DNA of 64,000 bases from Kaistella flava (ex Peng et al. 2021) (lineage in GTDB: Bacteria; Bacteroidota; Bacteroidia; Flavobacteriales; Weeksellaceae). The notes under the pieces are model-generated. The model saw nothing but the letters and a program-made list of their open reading frames with translations, searched no databases and was not told the origin of the DNA. The stretch lies in NCBI RefSeq assembly GCF_015191005.1, contig NZ_CP040442.1, positions 3,038,001 to 3,102,000 on the forward strand. The letters are read 5' to 3'. Positions 33,339 to 42,886 of this stretch are shown here, piece after piece (within the stretch, counting starts at the first letter, position 1; each line of letters begins with the position of its first letter). A program made the position numbers and the translations under genes.

Positions 33339-36300
33339 ATGATTAAGTATCAACTTTTAGCTTATTGTTTTTTTGCTAATTTTCTCTATTCTCAAACTTC
33401 TATCGGGGCAAAGGCTCCCAATAGTTACATTTACGATTTAGAACTTGCAAATACCAGTAATTATGGCGGAATAGAAATTCCGGTATTGAAAGCCTATGAA
33501 ATGTGGGCTAATTATGAGTATCTAAAAACGAACGGATCTCCAACTCCTATTCCTGCTGGAGTACAAACAGCTTCTCTTTATTGGGAAGATGTTACCGGCT
33601 TGGTCGAAGATGTGAAAATTGTTAGCGGGTCAACTCCTTCCGGTTCGAAAATTAAAGTAGAAATAAATAAAGGAAGAGGTAAAGGAAATGCTGTAGTTGC
33701 TTTTAAAGTAAACGGAAAAATTTATTGGAGCTGGCATATTTGGGTTACTGATAATCCTGAAAATGGTGTGGCTTATACGCAAGGTTTTGAAACTGATATC
33801 AATGGGAATTTGATTACTGTTCAGTATATGGATCGAAATCTTGGAGCTACAAGTAGCAGCTTTTTAGATAATCAATGGCAAAAATCTGGAGGGTTGATGT
33901 ATGAGTGGGGGAGAAAAGATCCTTTTCCACCATTGGTTTACAAAGATTCTAATTTTTATGAGATTTCTGGTGAGGTAGGTGTACTTAAACACAAACAAAT
34001 TGATCCTGTCAATACTATTCCTGTTAAAGTAAGACCATTTAACGAAATTGAAAAAAACATTCAATATTCAGTAAATAATCCAATTACATATATTGTGAAT
34101 ACTGATAATGAAGGCAGTTGGTTTTCAAACAGCAGATATAAAGTTGCAGGCGTAAGTCCAAATTACGTTACCTGGGATTTATGGTCAGATAATGCAAAAG
34201 GTGGAAATAGTAATGCCAGCAGCTCTGATAATAATTTGAAAAAGGAAAGCAGTTCTTACGAATTGAAATCAGAATTGGATCCTTGTCCTAATGGTTGGCG
34301 AATCCCATCCTATTATGGCAGGGAGACGATGAATAATAATTTATCCATTTTTGGAAGAAAAAATAGTGGTGTAAATGATGACGTTGATGTAAATTCTCGT
34401 CAAATTTTCCCCAATGCTATTAATCCACGTTTGGACGGAATCAAAGTTTATCCTGGTTTAGGTATGGATTTTACCAATGCACAGGGCGGAGCAAGAAACA
34501 TAGACCTTATGACGATTTCAGGCGGTTATGTTTATTACCCCAATGCGGTATCACCTAATGCTCCAGTTGGAGTTATGTTTCAGGATAATGCCGCGAATGG
34601 CGGTATTTGGAGCGCTACTTTTGCTTTCGACGGAGCCCGTGTTTTTTCAATGATTTCTGATCCTGCCAGAACGGATACGAATGTTGGATTACACGCTATC
34701 TTTAATAATGAAACTAATCCGACTAAAGCAGGAAACGCTGTAAAATGTATGCGCGACCCTAATGTTTCACAGATTGGAAATTTTGCAACCCAATATTTTG
34801 TATCTCAAAAGGAAGATTATAGAGTCGGATTAGATAATCCAAACTCGTACGTTCTTGTTAATGAAAGAAATGTAGATATACCAGTAAGTAAAGCATTTTC
34901 GGTGTATAATCAATATCTTTCTGATCACGAAATGTTAGCTGCTAATAATTTAAAAGCGAAGGTACTTTGGACTTCTAATAAAAATTTAATTACTGGAGTT
35001 ACACTTCAGACTATTTCCGCCGATATTAGAAAATCAGTGATTGCTGTTAGTACAATGGCTGGCGAAACAGGAAACGCAGTTGTTTCTCTTCATAATGGCG
35101 ATATAAATGGTCCCGCACTTTGGAGTTGGCATATTTGGGCTACAAACGATGATCCCACCGCAAAAGCGATTACTTATCTTACAGAAGCTGCAACGCCAAC
35201 TTCTTATAATTTTGTGAATCCAACAGCAACTAAATTACCTCCAATGATTACTGTTTTTATGGACAGGAATTTAGGAGCAGAAAGTAATTCTTTGGAGTCA
35301 GGAAAAGCAAACGGTCTTCATTATCAATGGGGTAGGAAAGATCCGTTACCTATATTTCAGGAAGGAAGTTCAAAAGTAATTTATACTTCTTCTGACACTT
35401 CGGGCGAAGATTATTTAAATTTACATACCGCATCTTATGAAAATTATGGATCTAAAAATTCCAGAAAACATAAAAAAGAAATAGGAAATATTCTCTATTC
35501 AGTACAAAACCCTTTAAGATTTTTATACCATTCCGGTACAGGAAAATTATATGATGGTGGAAATCATTATGGAAATGATTTGAGTAAAGTAAAAGACTGG
35601 GTTTCAGATGAAAGAGCTTCTGCTGATAACAGATGGGGGCATGGCGATAAAAAATCACCTTTCGATCCTTGTCCGGAAGGATGGAGGGTGCCTGATGTTA
35701 CTTTAACGAATCTTTATATGGGATCCAAAGGTAATTCTCCATGGTACAACGGTTACCAAAACGATGCTTACGGAAAAGCAGGAGTTATTCAAGATCAATG
35801 GCATGATATTGCAAATTTCTATTCAGGAGTTGTTGGAAATAGTGGTTGGAAATTCGAAAACTCTGTTTTTCCAATCGGAAATTTCCCGAAAGATGGAATC
35901 CGTGGCGAACTTGGCGAAAATAAAATAACCTTTGAACGATCTGGTGTTTGGACAGCTTCTATGGCTGATTATAATACTGGCTATGCACTTGCGATGCAAT
36001 TTCAAGGAAGTAAAATGCAAACAGGAACGGGCGTTTATCCACAAGCAGCAATGTCTGTTAGATGTGCAAAAGATGAAAAAAGATTATTAGGAGTACCTGC
36101 AAATCAAATTAATACAGGAACATTAAGTCCAGATGAGGTTGTAGTAGTTCCGGCAAAAGACAAGCAAGTAGATTTATATCCTAATCCATTTAAAGACGAA
36201 TTCAATATTAAAAGTAAAGATGCGCAATTCGTAGAATTATATGATTTAAGCGGTAGATTACTATTGAAAACAAGAATAGAAAATGGTAATGTAAGGGCCG

Positions 36301-36383
36301 GAAATTTATCAAATGGAATGTACATTGTAAAAATTATAATGAAGGATCTGACTTTCGTAACCAAAAAAGTAATTAAACAATAG
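33339..36383 (+). CDS. T9SS-secreted protein with two tandem FISUMP-like modules
   Basis: The 1014-residue protein has a signal peptide (LLAYCFFANFLYSQ), two related modules (about residues 25-485 and 490-915) and a type A T9SS sorting domain (VDLYPNPFKDEFNI ... GMYIVKI). Both modules carry the same landmarks in the same order: WSWHIW (130 and 595), MDRNLGA (164 and 641), WGRKDP, DPCP-GWR-P, and a closing Cys/basic strand (VKCMRDP and VRCAKDE). MDRNLGA with CPxGWRxP is typical of the Fibrobacter-type paralogous domain (FISUMP). It is probably a surface adhesin or binding protein; no catalytic motif is seen. It lies between topA and the arginase-like gene with terminators on both sides, so it may be an insertion into an older gene order. 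Confidence 0.8.
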   Translation: MIKYQLLAYCFFANFLYSQTSIGAKAPNSYIYDLELANTSNYGGIEIPVLKAYEMWANYEYLKTNGSPTPIPAGVQTASLYWEDVTGLVEDVKIVSGSTPSGSKIKVEINKGRGKGNAVVAFKVNGKIYWSWHIWVTDNPENGVAYTQGFETDINGNLITVQYMDRNLGATSSSFLDNQWQKSGGLMYEWGRKDPFPPLVYKDSNFYEISGEVGVLKHKQIDPVNTIPVKVRPFNEIEKNIQYSVNNPITYIVNTDNEGSWFSNSRYKVAGVSPNYVTWDLWSDNAKGGNSNASSSDNNLKKESSSYELKSELDPCPNGWRIPSYYGRETMNNNLSIFGRKNSGVNDDVDVNSRQIFPNAINPRLDGIKVYPGLGMDFTNAQGGARNIDLMTISGGYVYYPNAVSPNAPVGVMFQDNAANGGIWSATFAFDGARVFSMISDPARTDTNVGLHAIFNNETNPTKAGNAVKCMRDPNVSQIGNFATQYFVSQKEDYRVGLDNPNSYVLVNERNVDIPVSKAFSVYNQYLSDHEMLAANNLKAKVLWTSNKNLITGVTLQTISADIRKSVIAVSTMAGETGNAVVSLHNGDINGPALWSWHIWATNDDPTAKAITYLTEAATPTSYNFVNPTATKLPPMITVFMDRNLGAESNSLESGKANGLHYQWGRKDPLPIFQEGSSKVIYTSSDTSGEDYLNLHTASYENYGSKNSRKHKKEIGNILYSVQNPLRFLYHSGTGKLYDGGNHYGNDLSKVKDWVSDERASADNRWGHGDKKSPFDPCPEGWRVPDVTLTNLYMGSKGNSPWYNGYQNDAYGKAGVIQDQWHDIANFYSGVVGNSGWKFENSVFPIGNFPKDGIRGELGENKITFERSGVWTASMADYNTGYALAMQFQGSKMQTGTGVYPQAAMSVRCAKDEKRLLGVPANQINTGTLSPDEVVVVPAKDKQVDLYPNPFKDEFNIKSKDAQFVELYDLSGRLLLKTRIENGNVRAGNLSNGMYIVKIIMKDLTFVTKKVIKQ

Positions 36384-36403
36384 TTGTTATTTTTTTTAAA
36401 GTC

Positions 36404-36433
36404 AAAGCATCACCGTTTGGTGGTGCTTTTTTT
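36404..36433 (+). terminator. Intrinsic terminator
   Basis: AAAGCATCACC and GGTGGTGCTTT form an 11-bp stem with one wobble and a GTTT loop, followed by T. Confidence 0.85.
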
Positions 36434-36465
36434 GTTATTTTTGTTCAAAATCTATAAACCTCATT

Positions 36466-37542
36466 ATGAACCTCGAAGATATTCTAATTCCACCAAGAGC
36501 AATTGAAACCGAAAAATGGCAACTCGGAAATACTATTTTTAATGAAATAAAGGAAAATTCAATCGTATTGATTTTTTGTTCTGATTATCGTGGAATAGAA
36601 GATGGCAGCGCAGAAATTCTCGATTTCAAAAAAGTGAGAAATGAACTTTATCGGTTGTCGAAATTAGATTTTGAAGTTCCAGTTTGTGATTTAGGAGATT
36701 TAATTTCCGGGAAATCTCATCAGGATACGCATTATGTTTTGCAGGAGGTTTTATCGATGTGTCATAATAAGAATGCGATTCCTGTAGTTATTGGTGGAAG
36801 TAATGATCTGGCTCTTTCGCTTTTTTCAGCCTTAAATTTTCATCAAAAGAATATTAACTATACTCAGATTTCTAACCTTATTTCATTGGTAAATGATGGC
36901 GAGGAATTAACAGAGAAAAATTTCCTGTCTAAAATTTTAAGTTCAAAAACCTTTAGCATAAAAAATTATCATCATCTCGGTTATCAGAAACATTTGAATG
37001 AAATGGATTCTGTGAAATTGATGAAAGAAGTTGAATTCGATGTCGTTCGTTTGGCTGAATTAATGAACAGTACACAAACAACAGAGCCGTTTTTCCGTCG
37101 GGCAGATTTGGTGACTTTAAATTGTGACGCTGTTGAAAGTATGGGCGATGGTTTTTCTGTAAATCCACAAGTTAATGGTTTGAATAAAAGAGAAATCTGT
37201 GCTTATATGAAAGAAATCGGACTAAGTCAGAAATTAAAATCGGTTGGAGTTTTTAATTATAATGTCAATTCACGACACTTTCTGAATCATCAGCTTTTAG
37301 CACAAATGATTTGGCATTTGATCGAAGGAATTAATATTCAGAAATCGCATCCCGTTGAAAGATCTTACGAAACCTATTGGTTGATGATTGATGACGAGAA
37401 ATATGCATTCCAGCGCGAGACCTTTAGTGATCTTTGGTATTTTGGCGATGATGAGAAAGAAGAGAGTTTAATTCCGTGTTCGCTATCAGATTATGAAGCA
37501 GCAAAAAGAGGAATTATGAATCCTCGTCTTCTTAGAAATTAA
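36466..37542 (+). CDS. Arginase-fold protein lacking metal ligands (annotated in relatives as formimidoylglutamase)
   Basis: The 358-residue protein has the arginase/ureohydrolase layout, but the manganese-binding motifs are changed. GGDH reads GGSND (IPVVIGGSNDLALSLF), the DAHxD region reads NLISLVNDGEE and the SxDxDxxDP region reads TLNCDAVESMGDGF. Most of the acidic and His ligands are therefore missing. Relatives are commonly annotated as formimidoylglutamase, but hydrolysis is unlikely from these residues, and a binding or structural role is an inference. The C-terminal part (VGVFNYNVNSRHFLNHQLLA) is well conserved in the flavobacterial group as I recall it. A TATTTTTG box (36436-36443) lies 22 bases upstream. 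Confidence 0.7.
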   Translation: MNLEDILIPPRAIETEKWQLGNTIFNEIKENSIVLIFCSDYRGIEDGSAEILDFKKVRNELYRLSKLDFEVPVCDLGDLISGKSHQDTHYVLQEVLSMCHNKNAIPVVIGGSNDLALSLFSALNFHQKNINYTQISNLISLVNDGEELTEKNFLSKILSSKTFSIKNYHHLGYQKHLNEMDSVKLMKEVEFDVVRLAELMNSTQTTEPFFRRADLVTLNCDAVESMGDGFSVNPQVNGLNKREICAYMKEIGLSQKLKSVGVFNYNVNSRHFLNHQLLAQMIWHLIEGINIQKSHPVERSYETYWLMIDDEKYAFQRETFSDLWYFGDDEKEESLIPCSLSDYEAAKRGIMNPRLLRN

Positions 37543-37602
37543 AACGATTCTCAGGCGGTTTCGTGGATAGATAAAAATTCTTACTTTTGACGCTTAAACA
37601 CA

Positions 37603-39147
37603 ATGATGAAAACCGCTCTGTCAAAGATTTTTAACACTCCTTTCTTGCTCATTCTTCTTGCCGTTTTGGTGAAGATTCCTTTGTTTTTTACGAAGAATAT
37701 TCAGGAGGATTCTTTTATTACTTGGCGGGTTGCGAAAAATTTTGTTAAGTATGGCGTAATCGGTTTTAATGGTGATGAAAGAATTTCTGCTTCTACCACG
37801 CATTTATATGTTTTTATCACTGCGTTTTTCCAATTGATTTTTGGCGAAGGATTTATTTATCCAGTTCTTATTTTTAGCGGAATTCTTTTTGCAATCGGCT
37901 CTTGGTGGTTAGCGAAAATCCTTTTTCCTAATGATGTAATGAAACGTGGCTTTTTTGTGCTGCTGCTCAATATAACCCCTCCTGCCTTAACCGCTTCTTT
38001 CCTCGGAATGGAATACGGAATTTTGTTTTTCCTGTATAATGGATTAATATATTTCGGACTTTTTAAAAATAAAAAATGGGCGTATTTTCTCTTGCCAATA
38101 CTTCTGCTTTGGACGAGAATTGATACTGTGATCTTTCTAGGAATCTTCTTTTTGGGAGATTTATATCTAAAAAGGAAAATCAACTTCATTTATATTTTAG
38201 GCGGAATTATAGGCGTTGTGACGGTGGTTGGATTTAATTATCTGTATTTTGGAGAAATCGTAAACCATACCATTACTGCGAAAAAGATTGCTTATAAAAA
38301 TTTACTGCAAAATAACAGTCTTGAATTTCTTCTTTATCAGTGGGCCTATTATGGTGGATTGATTAAGAAATACGGAATTTTTACATTTTTACTTTTTGTT
38401 GCATTTCTTACTTTTTTAGGATATGCGATTTTTAAAATTATTAAAAATAATAAAGTAGGAAGCTTAACTTCAAAAGTTGTTTTGGTGACGATTCTTGTTT
38501 TTGCGCTTATTAAAATTACTCTTTTCTCCTTTTTTAAAGCCTACTTCGACTGGTATTATTGGCTTCCGAGAGTTTTTCTTTTTGTGGTGATTTTGTATTA
38601 CTTTTTGAATATAAATACGTGGAAAAAGAAAAGTATTCTTGCTGTAATTTCAATTTCATTTATCGGATTATATTTTTTTCAAATGGTGCAATCTTACACG
38701 ATTGGTTATATGGAAGAACGACAAAGAATGACCATTGCTGCAGATATTAATAAAGATGAGGTCGGTATTGAAAAATCGATTTTGTTGGAGCCGGCGGGAA
38801 TTATTCCTTTTTATACCCAACTTTATACTTATGATGAGGTTGGTTTGGTGAATGCTCGGATCAATGATGAAATGCTGAATGATGAAAATTATTGGTGGAT
38901 TAATTCTGTGAATAAATTTCATCCTGATTATATTTTAACCATTGCGAAAAAGCCTGGAGATAACGATAGTTTTTATAAAATAAAGCCAGAAAGCATTGCG
39001 CAGTTTGATCACGATTATGAATTGGTGAAAGTTTATCCGATTGCAAAAATTCATGATAATGCTCCCATAGTTTTAAAATTGATTTATCAGTTAAGACCAA
39101 TTGGTAAAGATTATTTTCTTTATAAAAAACGTACAGAAAACCCATAA
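37603..39147 (+). CDS. Polytopic membrane protein, GT-C glycosyltransferase-like
   Basis: The 514-residue protein has about ten membrane helices and a soluble C-terminal part from about residue 375. An acidic residue pair early in the first loop (NIQEDSFITWRVAKNF) and the overall layout resemble GT-C enzymes that use lipid-linked sugars. I cannot name a family with certainty. A TACTTTTG box (37582-37589) lies 13 bases before the ATG. It is the first gene of the polysaccharide cluster, 4 bases ahead of a GT2 gene. Confidence 0.65.
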   Translation: MMKTALSKIFNTPFLLILLAVLVKIPLFFTKNIQEDSFITWRVAKNFVKYGVIGFNGDERISASTTHLYVFITAFFQLIFGEGFIYPVLIFSGILFAIGSWWLAKILFPNDVMKRGFFVLLLNITPPALTASFLGMEYGILFFLYNGLIYFGLFKNKKWAYFLLPILLLWTRIDTVIFLGIFFLGDLYLKRKINFIYILGGIIGVVTVVGFNYLYFGEIVNHTITAKKIAYKNLLQNNSLEFLLYQWAYYGGLIKKYGIFTFLLFVAFLTFLGYAIFKIIKNNKVGSLTSKVVLVTILVFALIKITLFSFFKAYFDWYYWLPRVFLFVVILYYFLNINTWKKKSILAVISISFIGLYFFQMVQSYTIGYMEERQRMTIAADINKDEVGIEKSILLEPAGIIPFYTQLYTYDEVGLVNARINDEMLNDENYWWINSVNKFHPDYILTIAKKPGDNDSFYKIKPESIAQFDHDYELVKVYPIAKIHDNAPIVLKLIYQLRPIGKDYFLYKKRTENP

Positions 39148-39151
39148 TCTT

Positions 39152-40150
39152 ATGCCGAAAGTTTCCATTATTGTTCCCGTTTATCAAGTTGAAAAATACC
39201 TTAGAAAATGTTTAGATTCTTTGGTTAATCAGACTTTGGAGGAAATTGAAATTTTGGTGATTAATGATGGAAGTCCAGATGATTCACAATTGATTATTGA
39301 TGAGTTTCAAGAACAATATCCTTTAAAAATTAAATCATTCCTCAAAGAAAATGGAGGTTTAAGTGACGCCCGAAATTTTGGTTTAGATAAATCGACTGGG
39401 GAATTTATTGGTTTCGTAGACAGTGATGATGAGGTTTCTAAAACCATGTTTGAAGAAATGTATTCTTTAGCAAAAAAGCATGACGCAGAAATGGTAATTT
39501 GCAATCTGCAGAAAGTTGATCAAAATGGAACTATTACCCAGAAATTAACGCAGATTCCGAATATGCCTGAGAAAATAGATTTAAAAGATAATTTTTCAGT
39601 TTTTTCTGATCTCTCTTATTTTGCCTGTAATAAAATTTTTAAAAGCGAACTTTTTAAAAACAGAAGATTTAAAAGAGGGATTCATTTTGAGGATATTCAG
39701 CTGATTCCACAATTATTATTAGATTGTAAAACGATTGCGCAAACTCAAAATTACCATTATCAATATTTAGAACGAACCGATTCAATTACAAAAACGCATA
39801 CCAGAAAAGGGTTGGATATTTTGAAGGCTGTAGAAGATGTGAATGTTGCTTTTGAGAAATCCCAGTATTCAGATAAAAAGATAGAGCTTAAGAATTTTAA
39901 TATTCTGGAAGGTGTTTATTCCTACCTAGCTTATTTGGCTTTTGTAAAAGAAGGTGATGTTTATCGGGAAATGTCTTTAGAGTTAAAATCGTTCATGCAA
40001 AAAAAGAACATAACGAGAAAAGAAATTATCGGTTATGAACGATTTGGACGTAACTATTTGAATAGTTTATCACTGAAGAAAAGAGTTTTCTATTATCTCT
40101 ATTTATATCAACAAGAAAAGGTTTTGCGATTTCTGTTGCATAGAAAATGA
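39152..40150 (+). CDS. Family 2 glycosyltransferase
   Basis: The 332-residue inverting glycosyltransferase has the GT-A nucleotide-sugar domain: SIIVPVYQVEKYLRKCLDSL, EILVINDGSPDDS, GGLSDARNFGLD and the metal-binding DxD in GFVDSDDE. FEDIQLIPQLL marks the acceptor-side catalytic acid region. The ATG at 39152 (MPKVSIIVP) is preferred to an in-frame start 17 codons upstream that overlaps the previous gene. It should add a sugar to a cell-surface polysaccharide; donor and acceptor are unknown. Confidence 0.9.
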   Translation: MPKVSIIVPVYQVEKYLRKCLDSLVNQTLEEIEILVINDGSPDDSQLIIDEFQEQYPLKIKSFLKENGGLSDARNFGLDKSTGEFIGFVDSDDEVSKTMFEEMYSLAKKHDAEMVICNLQKVDQNGTITQKLTQIPNMPEKIDLKDNFSVFSDLSYFACNKIFKSELFKNRRFKRGIHFEDIQLIPQLLLDCKTIAQTQNYHYQYLERTDSITKTHTRKGLDILKAVEDVNVAFEKSQYSDKKIELKNFNILEGVYSYLAYLAFVKEGDVYREMSLELKSFMQKKNITRKEIIGYERFGRNYLNSLSLKKRVFYYLYLYQQEKVLRFLLHRK

Positions 40151-40280
40151 TTTTATAAATCGATAAAAATCGGAAAATGATATTTCAGATTTGACAAAAT
40201 TATCTATTATCTTTGGACATGATGAAAAAATTGAATTGCTATCGTGTATGGAGTAATTCATAAAATACACAAATTACTTT

Positions 40281-41405
40281 ATGGAGGTACTGCATCCCCT
40301 TTTTACGATTGTCTTTCTTGGGCTAATAGGCTTTAGTTTTTTGGAGGTCTACGGCAAAGAGATAAGGAATTTTAAGGCGGTTTGGATTATCATTATTGTA
40401 ATGATTATTTTATCAGGATTAAGAAACTGGGTAGGAGCGGATTATCAAGTTTATTTCCAAATGTATTCCTATTATGGATTAGATGCCACTTTTTCGGAGA
40501 TATTTGACAAGGCTCTTTTCCGGAAAAGTAACTTAGAAATCGAGTGGCTTTATCTTTTTTTTAATAATCTCTTTTTTAGTTTAGGTTTCCCTTTTTATGT
40601 TTTTACATTATTTGTTGCAATATTTGCAATCGTTCCAAAATTTTATACAATCGAAAAAAATGTTGCATATCCGGCATTTTCGGTATTGCTTTATTTGATT
40701 CCAACTTATTTCGTTGCGGATGCTGGACAAATTAGACAAGGTTTAGGAATGGCGGTTTGTATTTTCGCCTTTAAATTTATTAAGGAAAGAAATTTACCGA
40801 TGTTCTTATTGATGATTTATATTGCTTTGGGCTTTCATAAATCAACAATAATTTTTTTACCAGCTTATTGGTTGGTTTTAATACCGATGAGCTCCAGTAG
40901 AATTTTAACTTTCGTTGCGATTTCTGCAATTTTAGCACCTTTTCAGATTTATAACAGTTTGGGTTTTTTAGATAGTATTGCGCCTCAAGAAGTTTATGCA
41001 GGTTATTCAGGATATGTAAGTATAGAAAATGCTGAAGGTAGAGGAATTGGATTATTGGATTTGATTATTATGCTTTATGTGTTTTATTTGGTGTTTTTTA
41101 ATAAGGTAACCTGTGCAAAAATTCCATATTATGAATATATGCGAAACCTTGGAGTTATTGGTATTTGTCTCTATTTTATATTAAGAGGTAGCCCGATTTT
41201 CTCAACAAGACTTAGCGGTATATATCTGTTTTTTATATATATGGCTTTACCTAATATCGTAGCATCGATTGAAAAGGTTTCTTTAAAAAGATATCTTCAT
41301 TTTGTATTGGTGTGTTTCATGATTTTTTATTATTTCGTTTTTTCACATTATCAAGCAAAAGCTGGACGTTTTACTCCAGATACTTATCAAAATTATTTAT
41401 GGTAA
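40281..41405 (+). CDS. EpsG-family polysaccharide polymerase-like membrane protein
   Basis: The 374-residue protein has about ten membrane helices and the EpsG family features: GLRNWVGADYQVYFQMY near the N-terminus, FADAGQIRQGLGMAV-like VADAGQIRQGLGMAV, and FHKSTIIFLPAYW. It probably polymerises or exports repeat units (Wzy-like role), by family. A separate TATCTTTG box (40208-40215) upstream suggests an internal promoter for this and the following genes. Confidence 0.8.
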   Translation: MEVLHPLFTIVFLGLIGFSFLEVYGKEIRNFKAVWIIIIVMIILSGLRNWVGADYQVYFQMYSYYGLDATFSEIFDKALFRKSNLEIEWLYLFFNNLFFSLGFPFYVFTLFVAIFAIVPKFYTIEKNVAYPAFSVLLYLIPTYFVADAGQIRQGLGMAVCIFAFKFIKERNLPMFLLMIYIALGFHKSTIIFLPAYWLVLIPMSSSRILTFVAISAILAPFQIYNSLGFLDSIAPQEVYAGYSGYVSIENAEGRGIGLLDLIIMLYVFYLVFFNKVTCAKIPYYEYMRNLGVIGICLYFILRGSPIFSTRLSGIYLFFIYMALPNIVASIEKVSLKRYLHFVLVCFMIFYYFVFSHYQAKAGRFTPDTYQNYLW

Positions 41406-41585
41406 TATCAAAGTTTAATTTAAAGTAAATCGTCAGTAAATCAATAATATTGATTGCTTTTTGTGCGAGTTGATGTAAGATCAAAAAACATAGGAGGGGA
41501 TTTTCAGAAAAGATTACAAAAAGTAAAAATAATTATATCTTTGTTACTTAACATAAATTAACAGAGTTAAGACCTCTATAAATCA

Positions 41586-41708
41586 ATGAGCAAATTTGAA
41601 CTTCTATTTTATAACTTATGGCTCTCGTTAATTGATGAAATTTCACCTAAGGAACAGCATGCAGTTCAGCGAGAATTCTTAAAAAATAGATATACTAACT
41701 CCCTTTAG
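41586..41708 (+). CDS. Possible 40-codon small ORF before the WecA-like gene
   Basis: A frame of 40 codons (MSKFELLFYNLWLSLIDEIS, then a charged end) fills part of the 311-base gap and stops 8 bases before the next start. A TATCTTTG box (41536-41543) lies about 42 bases upstream. Composition is protein-like, but no family is recognised. It could be a small membrane-associated protein, a leader peptide or a chance frame. Confidence 0.35.
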   Translation: MSKFELLFYNLWLSLIDEISPKEQHAVQREFLKNRYTNSL

Positions 41709-41716
41709 TAAACATT

Positions 41717-42886
41717 ATGAATGATATAATTAAAGATGGGTTAGAATATTTGGGAATTTCTATTTTTTATGTAAAATTAATACTGGGGATGTTATTTTCT
41801 TTTGTGATTACTTTTGCATCTATTCCAACTATCGTGAAAATTTCTCGCCGTAAAAACTTGATGGACGAACCTGGTACTAGAAGTTCTCACCTGCGAAAAA
41901 TACCTAATCTTGGTGGAATCGCTATTTTTTATTCTTTAGCTGTATGTGCTTCGATATTTGCATTTGAGCTTTTTGAACTCTATAAATTCTTGTTTGCTTC
42001 TTTGGTCATCTTGCTTTATGTAGGGGTGATGGATGATATTGTGGTGATGCGAGCTTATAAGAAATTGTTAGCGCAAATCATTGTGACTGCGTTGATGGTT
42101 CTTGGTTCTGATGTAAGGATAAGAAGTTTTTTCGGGGTGCTGGGAATTTATGAATTGAACTATACCTTCAGTGTCTTTTTCAGCATGTTAACCTTCATTG
42201 TTTTAATTAATGCGTTTAATTTAATTGATGGGATTGATGGTTTATCGGGAGGGTATTCAATTATTTGTAGTGCTTTATTTGGGATAAGTTATTTTCGTTT
42301 AGGAGAGTTTAATTATCCACTGGTTGTTTTGTCTGCAGTGATTATTGGTTCTGTGATTGGGTTTTTGTACTATAATCTTTCTCATTACAGGAATAATAAA
42401 ATTTTCATGGGCGATACAGGATCTATGATTTTAGGATTTCTACTGGCGTTTACAGCAATTTGTTTTATTGATATTTTTATTGATAAACAGTTGCCTACTG
42501 TTCCTAGATATTTCTTACAAAGTGCACCTGCAGTTACCGTTGCGATATTAATTCTTCCTATCGTGGATACTTTGAATGTAATCATCATTCGCATATTTAA
42601 AAAACAGTCCATTTTTGGTGCTGATAAAAACCATATTCACCATTCACTCTTAAAGTTAGGATTAACACATCGCAGATCTTCTTTTTACATAATAGTCTAT
42701 TATTTGTTCGTGGTTTCGGTTGCGTATTATTTTAGACATATCAATGTCAATGCTTTACTTTTTGTGGTGTTAATCTTAGGGTTTATAGGCGCATATATAC
42801 CGCGTGTCATTTTATATACTAAAGAAAAAACTAATAAATTATTTGTTAATTTGCAAAACGACATAACTACTGATGAAAATATTTAA
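41717..42886 (+). CDS. WecA/TagO-like UDP-sugar:undecaprenyl-phosphate sugar-1-phosphate transferase
   Basis: The 389-residue membrane enzyme starts glycan synthesis by moving a HexNAc-1-phosphate onto undecaprenyl phosphate. The MraY/WecA family motifs are complete: GVMDDIVVMRAYKK, NAFNLIDGIDGLSGGYS, FMGDTGSMILGF and the histidine motif DKNHIHHSLLKLG. About ten or eleven membrane helices are seen. Its stop overlaps the start of the Wza-like gene by 14 bases. Undecaprenyl phosphate is supplied by UppS, encoded 4.4 kb downstream of this gene. Confidence 0.92.
   Translation: MNDIIKDGLEYLGISIFYVKLILGMLFSFVITFASIPTIVKISRRKNLMDEPGTRSSHLRKIPNLGGIAIFYSLAVCASIFAFELFELYKFLFASLVILLYVGVMDDIVVMRAYKKLLAQIIVTALMVLGSDVRIRSFFGVLGIYELNYTFSVFFSMLTFIVLINAFNLIDGIDGLSGGYSIICSALFGISYFRLGEFNYPLVVLSAVIIGSVIGFLYYNLSHYRNNKIFMGDTGSMILGFLLAFTAICFIDIFIDKQLPTVPRYFLQSAPAVTVAILILPIVDTLNVIIIRIFKKQSIFGADKNHIHHSLLKLGLTHRRSSFYIIVYYLFVVSVAYYFRHINVNALLFVVLILGFIGAYIPRVILYTKEKTNKLFVNLQNDITTDENI

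Noticed and set aside
40222..40263. 13-codon leader peptide before the EpsG-like gene
   Set aside because: It follows a TATCTTTG box, but it is very short, has no run of one amino acid, and no attenuator hairpin is seen.
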